Shown here in pieces: positions 1 to 9,515 of a stretch of 64,000 nucleotides of DNA; position 1 is the first letter of the stretch, and each line of letters begins with the position of its first letter. The stretch comes from Deltaproteobacteria bacterium (GTDB lineage Bacteria; Myxococcota; Kuafuiibacteriia; Kuafuiibacteriales; Kuafuiibacteriaceae). The DNA lies in NCBI GenBank assembly GCA_016713425.1, contig JADJPE010000005.1, forward strand, positions 2,356,001-2,420,000, in the 5' to 3' direction. The notes beneath the pieces are model-generated. The model worked only from the letters and a program-made list of their open reading frames with translations, made no database searches and was not told where the DNA came from. The position numbers and the translations under genes were made by a program.

Positions 1-964
1 CGAGACGCACATCCGAAAGGGCCGAGTGCGCCTTCCGGACGAGACGGGACGCTCTCTCCATGGTGTGTCGCGTCTTGAAGACGTCGTTTTCGTCGACCGA
101 GGAAGCGCCTCAGCCTCGCGGTCAGCCTCGCGGTCAGCCTCGCGGTCAGCCTCGCGGTCAGCCTCGCGGTCACCCTCGCCCTCACGATCGTCAGCGTCAT
201 CATCGCTCGACTCCTCGTCGTCCGACCCCATCGCTGGCCCACCATTCGTTGCCTCGCTCGTCTTCGATCAACCGGTCCCGGTTCGAGGCGGCCCTGTGCA
301 AGCCGCTCTGGACGGCCATCTCGAGGTGCGGGTCGGCGGGTCATCGAGTCATGCGGTCGCCAATGGCGCCTTGCGGGTCGACGACGGTCGGGTCGATATC
401 TTTGGGCGGCCCTGGGAGATCCTCGACGCGAAGATGACGTTTGCGGGTTCATTCGAGCCGAGGATCGACGTGAAACTGGCCCATGAATTCACGGCCATGA
501 CGGTCTTCATCGATCTCACGGGGCGTGCGAACAGTCCGGAGCTTGCTCTGTCCTCGAATCCTGCGAACTACGACCAGGCGACGCTTCTGGCCATTGTGCT
601 CGGAGGGGATCCAGATCAGACAGGCCCAATGAACGGTGGCGATTCGTCTCTGCGCGGGCAGGCTCTGGGTGCGGCCGCGGGCTTTCTTATCGGGCCGGTT
701 CAGCGCGCGTTGGCGGAGAAGGTTCCGATCGACACCATCCGGTTGGATGTCGGAGAAAACGCTGAAGCTGAGCGGTTGACGCTCGGAAAATGGCTAACGG
801 ACCGGGTCTTCGTCGCCTATCGATATCGCTTCAGCCCGGCGGTCGATGAAAACACGAGTGAAGCGGTCCTTCAGTATCGGTTCTTGCGAGGCTTCTTGTT
901 CGAGGCATCCTACGGGGACAACGAACGCGGTGGTGGCGACTTGCTTTGGATCAAGCGCTTCTGA
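1..964 (+). CDS. TamB/DUF490 C-terminal domain protein (5' partial)
   Basis: The reading frame is open from the left edge (codons from base 2), so only the C-terminal part of the gene is present; the GTG at 26 is probably internal. The last ~200 residues look like the TamB translocation/assembly domain: a 'GRANSPELALSSNP' stretch, an 'LLAIVLGG' segment, a Gly/Ala-rich 'GAAAGFLIGPVQ' segment, and a C-terminal beta-strand ending in Phe as outer-membrane-directed proteins do. TamB-family proteins bridge inner and outer membranes and help lipid transport or autotransporter assembly. Residues around 30-60 of the visible part are a Ser/Ala/Arg low-complexity insert coded by a 12-bp tandem repeat that interrupts an otherwise beta-rich domain. 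A BamA/TamA partner would lie outside the window. Family assignment is by motif only. Confidence 0.65.
   Translation, partial: ETHIRKGRVRLPDETGRSLHGVSRLEDVVFVDRGSASASRSASRSASRSASRSASRSPSPSRSSASSSLDSSSSDPIAGPPFVASLVFDQPVPVRGGPVQAALDGHLEVRVGGSSSHAVANGALRVDDGRVDIFGRPWEILDAKMTFAGSFEPRIDVKLAHEFTAMTVFIDLTGRANSPELALSSNPANYDQATLLAIVLGGDPDQTGPMNGGDSSLRGQALGAAAGFLIGPVQRALAEKVPIDTIRLDVGENAEAERLTLGKWLTDRVFVAYRYRFSPAVDENTSEAVLQYRFLRGFLFEASYGDNERGGGDLLWIKRF
111..170 (+). repeat. 12-bp tandem repeat inside the TamB-like gene
   Basis: Five perfect copies of cagcctcgcggt keep the reading frame and encode Ser-Ala-Ser-Arg repeats; a degenerate Ser/Arg tail follows to about 235. It is an in-frame minisatellite of the kind found in many genes of this window. 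Confidence 0.9.
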
Positions 965-1011
965 CGACCGCGACAGTCCTTGGTGGCGGCACAACGAGTG
1001 AGCGAGGGCCT

Positions 1012-2430
1012 TCACTCGGGAGCGATTCGACGCACCTCGCGGGGGGGAAGACCGTCTCGCACGCCGAGATCGAGGCGCGGGAGTTCGGTGAAGGCGCGCT
1101 GGCCTTCGTTGAAGCGGAATCTATGAATCCCGCGGCTCGCATCAGGAACGAGGAGGAGGCCCGTCGCTGGATCGAAAGCGGGTGTGCCGAGTTCGTACGC
1201 ATGCATTGAGTGCACGAGGGCGTGCGCTTCGTCGCTCGAAAGGTCGATGACGTAGAGCGTGTCCGGTGTCGCAGGACTCTGGCCGGGCTCGATGCCGACG
1301 ACGAGGTTTGGTGCGATTGCGATCGCGCTGGCGGTTGGATTGGGTGCGTTGGCGTGGTCAGCAGCGCGCCAAGTGCTCATCGCGGTGAGGGTCCCGTTTG
1401 CGGCCATGAAGATCCCGAAACCTGAGGTGGCGCGAACCTGGACGGCGTCCCCAAATGGATGTGAGAAGCCGACGCACGAGACGAGCACCTCGTTGCGGGT
1501 CCCCGGAACGCGAGTGACTTGACCGCAATTGGCCAGCCCCTCGAGCGGGCGAGCCGAGATCGGAGCAACATCCTCGGCATTCGAGGTCGAGCCTGTGTCT
1601 CCGCTCGAGCTAGTGTAGGGTGTCGGAGAGAAGATTGCGATGACACCGTCTGCGGCTGTGTCGAAGGCTAGGCTGAGTCGGCTTAGTCCCACCACGATGG
1701 CGCCCTCCTGGGCGACCAGCGCGCTTGGTCGGGCATAGACGGCTCGAGTGTCTACGAGCGTGTTGAAGGCCGACAGCGTGCGCCTTCGACCGGTGAGAAC
1801 CATGCGCTCGGTATCGACCTCGACGATATCGTTGCCGAGCTCACCGCTGCGCCCGGTGTTGACGCCGGCGTTGGCGTCGGGGGGCGCGAGTGCGATGCCG
1901 AATCTCGTGACCCAAGCGCTGGGCGCTCGGGGGTCGACGAAGACAAGATCTTGCGGATTCGACGAGAAGCTCGGCTCAGACTCTTCGGGCGTGCGGAGTC
2001 GGAGTTGGCCGATGAGCGTGCCCGATCGGAGATCGAAGCGCGTGATCACGTCGGAGCGATAGCGATCCAGGAGCGTGAGCTGCCCCTTGGGGCCAGGGGA
2101 GCTGGGAAGGACCACGTCGCCGGAAAGGGCGGCGTTCAGTCCCGGCAACGCGGAACCCGAGTGGATCCAAGCGGAATCGATGACTTCTCCGTCGACGTCG
2201 AGGAGAGCGATGGCAGTGCTGGTTCGATCGCTTAGGACCACCGCAAATGTGGGGTCCTCGCTCAGCGGACGGAGTGCCCGGTCCGTCGGGTCGCTCGGCG
2301 TGCATGCGAACAGCGAGGCGATACCGACGATGTGTGCGCGCAAAAGAGTGCGACGGTGGCAGGGCGCAGCGTGGGGCGACGCCAGCGACCGACGGACGGC
2401 GACAGGACCGGGAAGCTCTGAGACATTCAT
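1012..2430 (-). CDS. lipoprotein, possible beta-propeller (BtuG-like candidate)
   Basis: The ATG at 2430 gives 472 residues; a TTG at 2460 is the only longer choice. A hydrophobic stretch 'HIVGIASLFAC' ends in a lipobox Cys near residue 43, so the protein is probably a secreted lipoprotein. The remainder is rich in beta-type segments with repeated 'LLDxxGxVIDS' and 'LxxxDRxxxDVITRFDL' patterns reminiscent of YVTN/quinoprotein propeller blades; no enzyme motif was recognised. It lies directly downstream of the riboswitch-controlled btuB-like gene on the same strand, 165 bp away, so it is probably in the same transcript. In Bacteroides, BtuG is a surface propeller lipoprotein that captures B12 for BtuB; position and predicted fold suggest an analogous role here, but this is inference. 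Confidence 0.6.
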   Translation of the reverse strand: MNVSELPGPVAVRRSLASPHAAPCHRRTLLRAHIVGIASLFACTPSDPTDRALRPLSEDPTFAVVLSDRTSTAIALLDVDGEVIDSAWIHSGSALPGLNAALSGDVVLPSSPGPKGQLTLLDRYRSDVITRFDLRSGTLIGQLRLRTPEESEPSFSSNPQDLVFVDPRAPSAWVTRFGIALAPPDANAGVNTGRSGELGNDIVEVDTERMVLTGRRRTLSAFNTLVDTRAVYARPSALVAQEGAIVVGLSRLSLAFDTAADGVIAIFSPTPYTSSSGDTGSTSNAEDVAPISARPLEGLANCGQVTRVPGTRNEVLVSCVGFSHPFGDAVQVRATSGFGIFMAANGTLTAMSTWRAADHANAPNPTASAIAIAPNLVVGIEPGQSPATPDTLYVIDLSSDEAHALVHSMHAYELGTPAFDPATGLLLVPDASRGIHRFRFNEGQRAFTELPRLDLGVRDGLPPREVRRIAPE

Positions 2431-2449
2431 CGTGTACTCGCTCGTGGAA

Positions 2450-2595
2450 TTCTCGTTCAACTCGGCTCCATTCGTTCAACTCGGCTCGATTCGTTCAACT
2501 CGGCTCGACTCGTTCAGCTCCGCTCAATTCTCTAAACTCAGCTTCGTTCAATTCAATTCAATTCAATCGAATCGAGTCCAGTCGATTCGAATCGC
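2450..2595. repeat. decaying 19-bp tandem repeats between btuB-like and lipoprotein genes
   Basis: The spacer holds about four to five variants of a 19-bp unit attcgttcaactcggctcg, followed by short ttcaa/attcaa repeats up to the stop codon of the upstream gene. It is clearly lower in GC than the neighbouring genes. No terminator hairpin was recognised in it. Confidence 0.8.
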
Positions 2596-4641
2596 TCAAA
2601 ATGTTTCAGTGTATGAGATCGTCGCGTCCATTCGACGTCCCGGAAGTGGGAAGCCCAATACGTCGAAGCCTCGAGTGTCGAAGACATCGTGCAGCGTGAG
2701 CGCGGCGGAGGCTCGGGCATCGAACAACTCAGCGCGCACACCGGCGCCTACCCATGTGCGCGGTGGGATCTCGACGAGGTTGGCAGGGTCGATGAAGTTG
2801 GATGACGTGTGCTCGATGGAGATGAAGCCGAGGAGATCGTCGAACGTTCCTTCCACGATTTCACCGGACCGTAGGGACGGCTCGAAGGATGCGACGAGAG
2901 AAGGCCGAAGAGGCAGCGCATGTCCGAGCTCATCCTGGGTGGAGAGAGCTGTCGCGTTCGCTCTCATGTTCAAGTGATCCCCGATCTGGACGCGAGCGCC
3001 CGCCTCGAAGCCAAGAATCCGAGCGTGAAGGATGTTCTCAGGAACAGCCGTGAATTTAGATGTGCGTCGGTATCGGATCAGATCGTCGAGAAGGAGCCCG
3101 AAGATGCGTGCCTCTCCGTAGAGGCTCACGACCTCGAAGGCTCGCGCGAAATCGAGTCCGAGATCGGCCGTGCGAGAACGTTCGGGCAAGAGGTCCAGAT
3201 TTCCGACGAGCTGGCTTCGATTCCCGAAGAGCTCAAGGATGGTCGGGACGCGATGTCCGGTGGCCGCCGAAGCCATGAGTGTTAGGCCCCGCGAGAGCTC
3301 CACGAGTGCACCGATGCGTACGGTGGGCGCGAGCATGTCGCTCCTTGGCGACAGTGGCGCGCCGTTGCCGTAAAGGCTTGCGCTCGACCACATGGCCTGC
3401 ACGGACGGTCGGAGCTCCGCTCTCCGTCCGGCCAGTGCACCATGAAGCCGAGTCTCTAAGCTGGCCGAGATGCTCGTGCGCATCGAGGCGGGCTCACGTT
3501 CGTCACCGCGCCCGCGCTCGTATGCGAGGCGATCGAAGGGCATGCGGAGGTCGTGGCGTGGGGCGAGCACGATGGTTCCTTCCAGCCAGCGGGTGGCATC
3601 GGCTGTCGCGGCAACGCGACCCTGGACCGAGACATCCCGGTCGTGCGCGTCGATCGGACCGAGGCCAAGCTCGCCCTTTGCGTCGGTGAATTGGTTCGCT
3701 GAATACGTGACGCCCGCACGCGCCTGGACCCGATAGCGATGATCTTCATCCAGTCGGCCGCGTCGAGTGAAAGCGACGCCGCTCACCGCTGTCGATCTCT
3801 TGCGTTCCGCGCCCTCGGTTGGAAGCGCGGCCGGCCCCGGCTCGCCGCCTTCGCGATGAGAGCCGAGCGCGAGGAAAGACCACTGGCCGGCCCGTGTTTT
3901 GAAACGCACGTGCGCCATGCCGTATACGGTCGTGACCTCAGCGTTGGCACGGCGGCGAGTGAGATCATCGCTTGCGACGAAGCGCGTGCCGCCGTCGTCG
4001 CGGTACGGATAGTCGCCTCTCGATCGCTCGACCCCGGCCCGAATGAAGCTGCCGCCCGTGTCGTGCGCGATCCGCGTTTCGACGCTACCCCAGGTCGAAC
4101 CGAAAGAACCGGCCCCGATCTCGGCGGTGATGACGGATGCATCGCCCTGCCGAGGAATGAGCCGAAGAACGCCGCCGATGCTTCCTTCGCTCAACCATAC
4201 CGGCGCACCTCCGCGATAGACTTCGACCTGGCCGAACAACGTGAGCGGGAGCTGTCCGATATCGATCGTCGGTGCGTCCGCGGAGCCGAGCGGCAGATCA
4301 CCAAGGAGGACGCTCGTGTGGTTCGCGTCGGCGCCGCGTAGCATGACGTTCGCTGCAGCGCCCATGCCCCCGGTCCTCCGGACACCGACGCCGGGTACCT
4401 CAGACAGAATGTCACTCAGCGATGCGTGTGCGTCGCTTCGCACCTCGACATCGACCCGCGTCGCGCTCGCCGTTCGATCGAGGTTCGCGTCGAGGTCGAC
4501 GTCTGCGTCGGTATCGCCCTCTCGAGAACCGTAGACGACGACAACTTCGACATCTCTGCGTGCGGTCGTTGAGCTGGTTTCAGCGAAGACGCCGTAGTTT
4601 GCGAGCGCGATGAGCGCGACCGATGCCAACCCGATCTCCAC
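2596..4641 (-). CDS. btuB: TonB-dependent outer-membrane receptor, probable vitamin B12 transporter
   Basis: The longest frame runs into the riboswitch, so the start was moved to GTG 4641, which has a GGAGG Shine-Dalgarno 8 bases upstream (4650-4654) and opens a signal peptide 'EIGLASVALIALANYGVFA'. The 681-residue product has a TonB-box-like 'EVVVVYGSR' near the mature N-terminus, a plug domain ('LSDILSEVPGVGVRRTGG', 'NVMLRGADANHTSVLLGD', 'SIGGVLRLIPR') and a barrel ending in Phe. Size and architecture fit BtuB-type receptors that import cobalamin with TonB energy. The cobalamin riboswitch directly upstream supports the substrate strongly. Downstream is a lipoprotein gene likely to be co-transcribed. 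No BtuCDF ABC genes occur in the window. Confidence 0.88.
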   Translation of the reverse strand: MEIGLASVALIALANYGVFAETSSTTARRDVEVVVVYGSREGDTDADVDLDANLDRTASATRVDVEVRSDAHASLSDILSEVPGVGVRRTGGMGAAANVMLRGADANHTSVLLGDLPLGSADAPTIDIGQLPLTLFGQVEVYRGGAPVWLSEGSIGGVLRLIPRQGDASVITAEIGAGSFGSTWGSVETRIAHDTGGSFIRAGVERSRGDYPYRDDGGTRFVASDDLTRRRANAEVTTVYGMAHVRFKTRAGQWSFLALGSHREGGEPGPAALPTEGAERKRSTAVSGVAFTRRGRLDEDHRYRVQARAGVTYSANQFTDAKGELGLGPIDAHDRDVSVQGRVAATADATRWLEGTIVLAPRHDLRMPFDRLAYERGRGDEREPASMRTSISASLETRLHGALAGRRAELRPSVQAMWSSASLYGNGAPLSPRSDMLAPTVRIGALVELSRGLTLMASAATGHRVPTILELFGNRSQLVGNLDLLPERSRTADLGLDFARAFEVVSLYGEARIFGLLLDDLIRYRRTSKFTAVPENILHARILGFEAGARVQIGDHLNMRANATALSTQDELGHALPLRPSLVASFEPSLRSGEIVEGTFDDLLGFISIEHTSSNFIDPANLVEIPPRTWVGAGVRAELFDARASAALTLHDVFDTRGFDVLGFPLPGRRMDATISYTETF

Positions 4642-4759
4642 GATGCTCGCCTCCGACTTCGCGGACCACGACCTCGCGACATCGGAGCGTTGGATTTGGG
4701 CGGGAGCACGACGGCATCGCGACTCCGGCCCCCGTCCCCGAGGTGGCGCGGTCGTAAGG

Positions 4760-4935
4760 CAAGGGCGGGTGTCCGGGCTGTCGACCCTAGTCTCCACCGC
4801 CTTCCCAGCACCCGGCCTGTCGCCTAGGGTCGCCAGTGGCATTTGGTGGAGCGTTCGGTCGCTCACCGTGGCGGGTCCGCGCCGGATTCTCACCGGCTTC
4901 CCCATTGGGCGTCGGCTTTCGTTTCAGCCGGCGCT
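4760..4935 (-). ncRNA. cobalamin (B12) riboswitch
   Basis: Read on the minus strand the leader contains the conserved core: 'GGGAAGCCGGTGAGAATCC' followed by 'GGCGCGGACCCGCCACGGTG', then 'GCCACTGG', 'CTGGGAAGGCGG' and a terminal B12-box-like 'AGCCCGGACACCCGCC' (4764-4779). Order and spacing match the adenosylcobalamin riboswitch family. The element ends ~120 bases before the btuB-like start codon, leaving room for an expression platform. In this family ligand binding represses the downstream genes, so expression should rise when B12 is scarce. The annotated limits are approximate. Confidence 0.93.
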
Positions 4936-4999
4936 TCTCGAGCGGGCGTTGTCCGCTCGACCCGTTGCCAGCGGTGGTTTTCGCGGTCGGGCGCCAAGG

Positions 5000-5015
5000 A
5001 GTCAAGCGCTTGACT
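5000..5015. promoter_or_regulatory. 16-bp perfect palindrome between divergent B12-region operons
   Basis: AGTCAAGCGCTTGACT is its own reverse complement. Each half ends in TTGACT, a -35-like hexamer pointing outward: one toward the riboswitch/btuB-like unit and one toward the lipoprotein operon. The -10 hexamers at 17-base spacing are poor. It may be an operator for a dimeric regulator, overlapping -35 elements, or both. Confidence 0.5.
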
Positions 5016-5143
5016 TCGGCGTCCTCGAATCCGATGACCCGGCGACCCCGCGAGGGCAGATGGGGGCGCTCTTTGGAGCGCGCGCACGAAATGCCGGGTG
5101 AAATGCCGGGGTCCGATCGACGATGCGCGGGAGGTTGTCCTGA

Positions 5144-6651
<1,508 letters not shown>

Positions 6652-6655
<4 letters not shown>

Positions 6656-7137
6656 TGGCAACGAGGAAGTTCTTGGCCGCTCTTTGGCCGACTGTCACGG
6701 CGCTCTTCTCTGTCACGGCGCTCTTCTGTATGGGTGTTGGCTGTGACGGGGAACCTGAAGGCAGTGGCTTCGTCGGTGGCGCTTCTGAGGACCCGCTCTC
6801 GATCGTCGGCGAGTACGTCGACGATTTCGGCTCAAGCCATCACATCACTGAGGCGCAATGGCGGATCGATGAGGCGCGCTTCGCGATCCTCGAATTCTCG
6901 AACGCGGACCGGAGGCTCATCGCCGCCAACGCGCCTGAAAACACGTATTTTCCGGGCAAATTCAGTCGCTTCGATTGGGCGACCGCCGAGGGTACCCTCT
7001 GGTACTGCCAGATCGCGTACGACAAGCCCTCGTTGGACGACGCACGCGCGACCCCTGCGCCCGACGCTTCGAAGTTGGAGAGCTCCGGATGCAGCGGTTT
7101 TCCTTGGTCTCGCCTCACGCCGAATGGGTCGCGCTAG
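6652..7137 (+). CDS. small lipoprotein, second gene of the divergent operon
   Basis: 161 residues, starting at the ATG that overlaps the preceding stop codon (ATGA), so translation is probably coupled. The N-terminus is a hydrophobic signal with 'FCMGVGC' as lipobox, followed by a Gly/Ser/Glu linker. The mature part (~125 residues) has the pattern 'IVGEYVDDFGSSHHITEAQWRI', a 'RFDWATAEGTLWYCQIAYDKPS' segment and two Cys late in the chain; it looks like a compact beta-rich domain. I do not recognise a named family. Its coupling to the surface lipoprotein and its place beside the riboswitch/btuB-like unit suggest a part in the same envelope assembly, which is inference. Confidence 0.6.
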
Positions 7138-7220
7138 CGCACCGTCTTAAGGGATATTCCCGCAAAACCTGTCCCTTTAGTCGCGTTGCGTGAGCGGGCG
7201 CACCGGTCGACCATCGGGGC

Positions 7221-8054
7221 GTGTCGGGGGACAGCGCGGGGGAGGAAAACCGGTCTGCGCGCGGTGCACCGGCTGGTGCACCGGCTGGTGCACCGGCCCA
7301 TGTATGGGGCGGTTTGCTTCTCCACGCGATCGATATGGCTTCGGAGCACCAGGTCGCATCCATCGCGCACGAACTGGGCACGCCGCTGAACGTGATCGTT
7401 GGTCGGGCGCAGCTCCTCCTCGAGCGAGATGGCGAGGAGGAAGTGGATGAGCATGCGCAAGCCATCTTGCGCAAATCGGGAGAGATGATTCAGGCCCTCG
7501 GCCAGCGCGGGGTATCCGTCGGCGCCGTCGCCGGGCCCCACTTCGCGGGGTGCGCGGTCGATCCGGTGATCCGGGCGGCGGTCGCACTCGTGGCGCCGAT
7601 GGCCCGCTGTGAAAGTCAGCCATCCTCAGGCTCAAACTCAGACGCAAACTCAGACGCAAACTCAGACGCATCCTCGCTGGCGCCCGAGGTCGCCGAGGTC
7701 GGGTCAGAGCCGCTCTTGAGGGCGTCCATCGCCGAGCGAGATCTCTTCTTGCTTCTGATATGCGTTCTTACCGAACTCGAGCTTGCCGCGAAATCCGAAC
7801 GATCCATGGGGTCGAACGCCGTTCGAATCGAGCGCGCTCACCGCCGGCTTCCGCAAGGCGATGAAGGCCTCGTGTCGGGCGATTACGTGGAGATCGCGCT
7901 CTCTGCGAGATCGGCGATGAGATCGGAGGCGTCCCCACCCGCAATGTTGTTGGCTCGCCGCTTGGCTCAGAAAGCGGGTGGGCGTGTGCGGTGGCGTATC
8001 GATGAGGGAGGAACCGCGACGGTGGTGATTCATCTCGCGACAACCAAGCGATGA
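7221..8054 (+). CDS. truncated histidine kinase (HisKA, degenerate ATPase)
   Basis: A HisKA-type H-box 'ASIAHELGTPLNVIVGRAQLLLE' lies near residue 50, so a phosphorylatable His is present. The rest should be a HATPase domain, but the N, G1 and G2 boxes cannot be recognised; only a last beta-strand pattern 'GGRVRWRIDEGGTATVVIHL' remains. The N-terminal ~38 residues are a low-complexity Gly-Ala-Pro repeat, and Met 7335 could be the true start. A Ser-Asp-Ala-Asn repeat sits in the middle. The stop overlaps the start of the NtrC-type regulator (ATGA), so the pair forms one operon. It may be a phosphotransfer or phosphatase partner rather than a self-sufficient kinase. Confidence 0.7.
   Translation: MSGDSAGEENRSARGAPAGAPAGAPAHVWGGLLLHAIDMASEHQVASIAHELGTPLNVIVGRAQLLLERDGEEEVDEHAQAILRKSGEMIQALGQRGVSVGAVAGPHFAGCAVDPVIRAAVALVAPMARCESQPSSGSNSDANSDANSDASSLAPEVAEVGSEPLLRASIAERDLFLLLICVLTELELAAKSERSMGSNAVRIERAHRRLPQGDEGLVSGDYVEIALSARSAMRSEASPPAMLLARRLAQKAGGRVRWRIDEGGTATVVIHLATTKR
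7266..7302 (+). repeat. 12-bp gcaccggctggt repeat
   Basis: Three copies encode Gly-Ala-Pro-Ala at the N-terminus of the truncated histidine kinase. A second repeat of tcagacgcaaac lies at about 7628-7668 in the same gene. Confidence 0.85.
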
Positions 8055-9502
8055 CGCTCTCGAAGCAAGTTCTCGTCATCGATGACGATCGTGACATGTG
8101 CGAGCTTCTTCAGCGCGGGTTGTCCAAACACGGGTTTGGCGTCGAATGGCATCTCGAGTGTTCGAGCGCATTGTCGGCGCTCGCGCAGCAGGATTTCGGC
8201 GTCGTCGTCACCGATCTCAAGCTCGGGCAGGCCAGCGGACTGTCGGTGTGTGAGCGCTTAGCCTCTGACCGCCCCAACATCCCGGTCGTCGTGATCACCG
8301 CGTTTGGCAGCATGGAGTCCGCGATCGCGGCGATCCGGGTCGGTGCCTACGACTTCATCACCAAGCCGCTCGATGTGCGTGCTCTTGCTTTGACGCTGGA
8401 CCGCGCGATCCAGCACGCCACGTTGCGCGAAGAAGTCACGCGTTTACGACGTCAGGTGGAGAACGTTCGAGATACGAAGCCCATCATCGGCGAGAGTCCG
8501 TCGATGCGTGTCGTCTACGACCTCGTCGATCGTGTGAGCGCGAGCGACGTCACTGTCCTCGTGACGGGTGAGAGTGGTACCGGAAAGGAGTTGGTCGCAC
8601 GTTCGATCCACGAACGCAGCGAGCGGCGTGATGGCCCATTTGTCGCGATCAATTGCGCGGCCGTTCCGGCGACGCTGCTCGAGAGCGAGCTCTTTGGCCA
8701 TGTGCGCGGTGCGTTCACGGACGCGAAGAATGCACGTGATGGTCTGTTCCTCGAAGCAAATCGCGGGACATTGCTGCTCGATGAGATCGGCGAGATGCCG
8801 ATCGAAATGCAACCAAAATTGCTGAGAGCGCTCCAAGAACGCAAGGTTCGACCCGTTGGATCCAACGCAGAGCGAGAATTCGACACGCGCATCATCGCGT
8901 CGACGCACCGAGATCTGGAGGCCAACGTTGCGCAGGGCCGATTCCGTGAAGATCTCTACTACCGGATCAACGTCGTGCGTATCCCGATGCCGCCGTTGCG
9001 AGAGCGTGGGCACGACATTCTCCTCCTGGCCCAAGATTTCGTGGCGCGGATCGCGCGTCGGAGCGGAAAGCCAAACGTCGTTGGCTTGAGTCAATCGTGT
9101 GCCGAGAAGCTCCTCGACTACGATTGGCCGGGTAACGTTCGCGAGCTCGAGAACTGTATCGAGCGTGCGGTGACACTGACTCGTTTCGAGCAGATCACCG
9201 TCGAAGACCTTCCCGAGAAGATCCGCGCCCTCGATATGCCGCCCGGTTTCCTCGAATCCACCGACCCGCGTCAGATGCCGAGCCTCGAGGACCTTGAACG
9301 ACGTTACATACATCGCGTTCTGGCGGCGGTCGGCGGGAACAAGACCCAGGCGGCTCTGGTCTTGGGGCTCGACCGAAGGACCCTATATCGGAAACTAGAC
9401 AAGTACTCGCGCGCCTCCGACCTCACGCCGTCGTCCGAGCGCCAAGGGCGACCGAAGGAAGATCGCGTGTTCGAAGAGGCACAGCGCCTCATCGACGCAT
9501 AG
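8051..9502 (+). CDS. NtrC-family sigma-54 response regulator
   Basis: 483 residues. Receiver domain 1-120 with acidic pair D11/D12, phospho-acceptor D55 and the 'TKP' Lys near 105. AAA+ domain ~145-385 with Walker A 'GESGTGKE' (173-180), the sigma-54-contact loop as GAFTDA (220-225) rather than GAFTGA, and Walker B 'LLLDEIGE'. The C-terminal Fis-type helix-turn-helix is 'NKTQAALVLGLDRRTLYRKL'. It should remodel sigma-54 RNA polymerase at distant enhancers when phosphorylated. It overlaps the truncated histidine kinase upstream by ATGA and is convergent with the hybrid kinase gene, 13 bp away. The GAFTDA variant occurs in other regulators of this class, so activity is expected. Confidence 0.95.
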   Translation: MTLSKQVLVIDDDRDMCELLQRGLSKHGFGVEWHLECSSALSALAQQDFGVVVTDLKLGQASGLSVCERLASDRPNIPVVVITAFGSMESAIAAIRVGAYDFITKPLDVRALALTLDRAIQHATLREEVTRLRRQVENVRDTKPIIGESPSMRVVYDLVDRVSASDVTVLVTGESGTGKELVARSIHERSERRDGPFVAINCAAVPATLLESELFGHVRGAFTDAKNARDGLFLEANRGTLLLDEIGEMPIEMQPKLLRALQERKVRPVGSNAEREFDTRIIASTHRDLEANVAQGRFREDLYYRINVVRIPMPPLRERGHDILLLAQDFVARIARRSGKPNVVGLSQSCAEKLLDYDWPGNVRELENCIERAVTLTRFEQITVEDLPEKIRALDMPPGFLESTDPRQMPSLEDLERRYIHRVLAAVGGNKTQAALVLGLDRRTLYRKLDKYSRASDLTPSSERQGRPKEDRVFEEAQRLIDA

Positions 9503-9515
9503 TTCGCGGACCGTT

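Noticed and set aside
4642..4905. N-terminal extension of the btuB-like frame
   Set aside because: It translates the riboswitch. GTG 4641 has a Shine-Dalgarno and a signal peptide.
8700..8730. GAFTDA as a sign of an inactive sigma-54 activator
   Set aside because: The variant is known in functional NtrC-type regulators and all other AAA+ motifs are intact.
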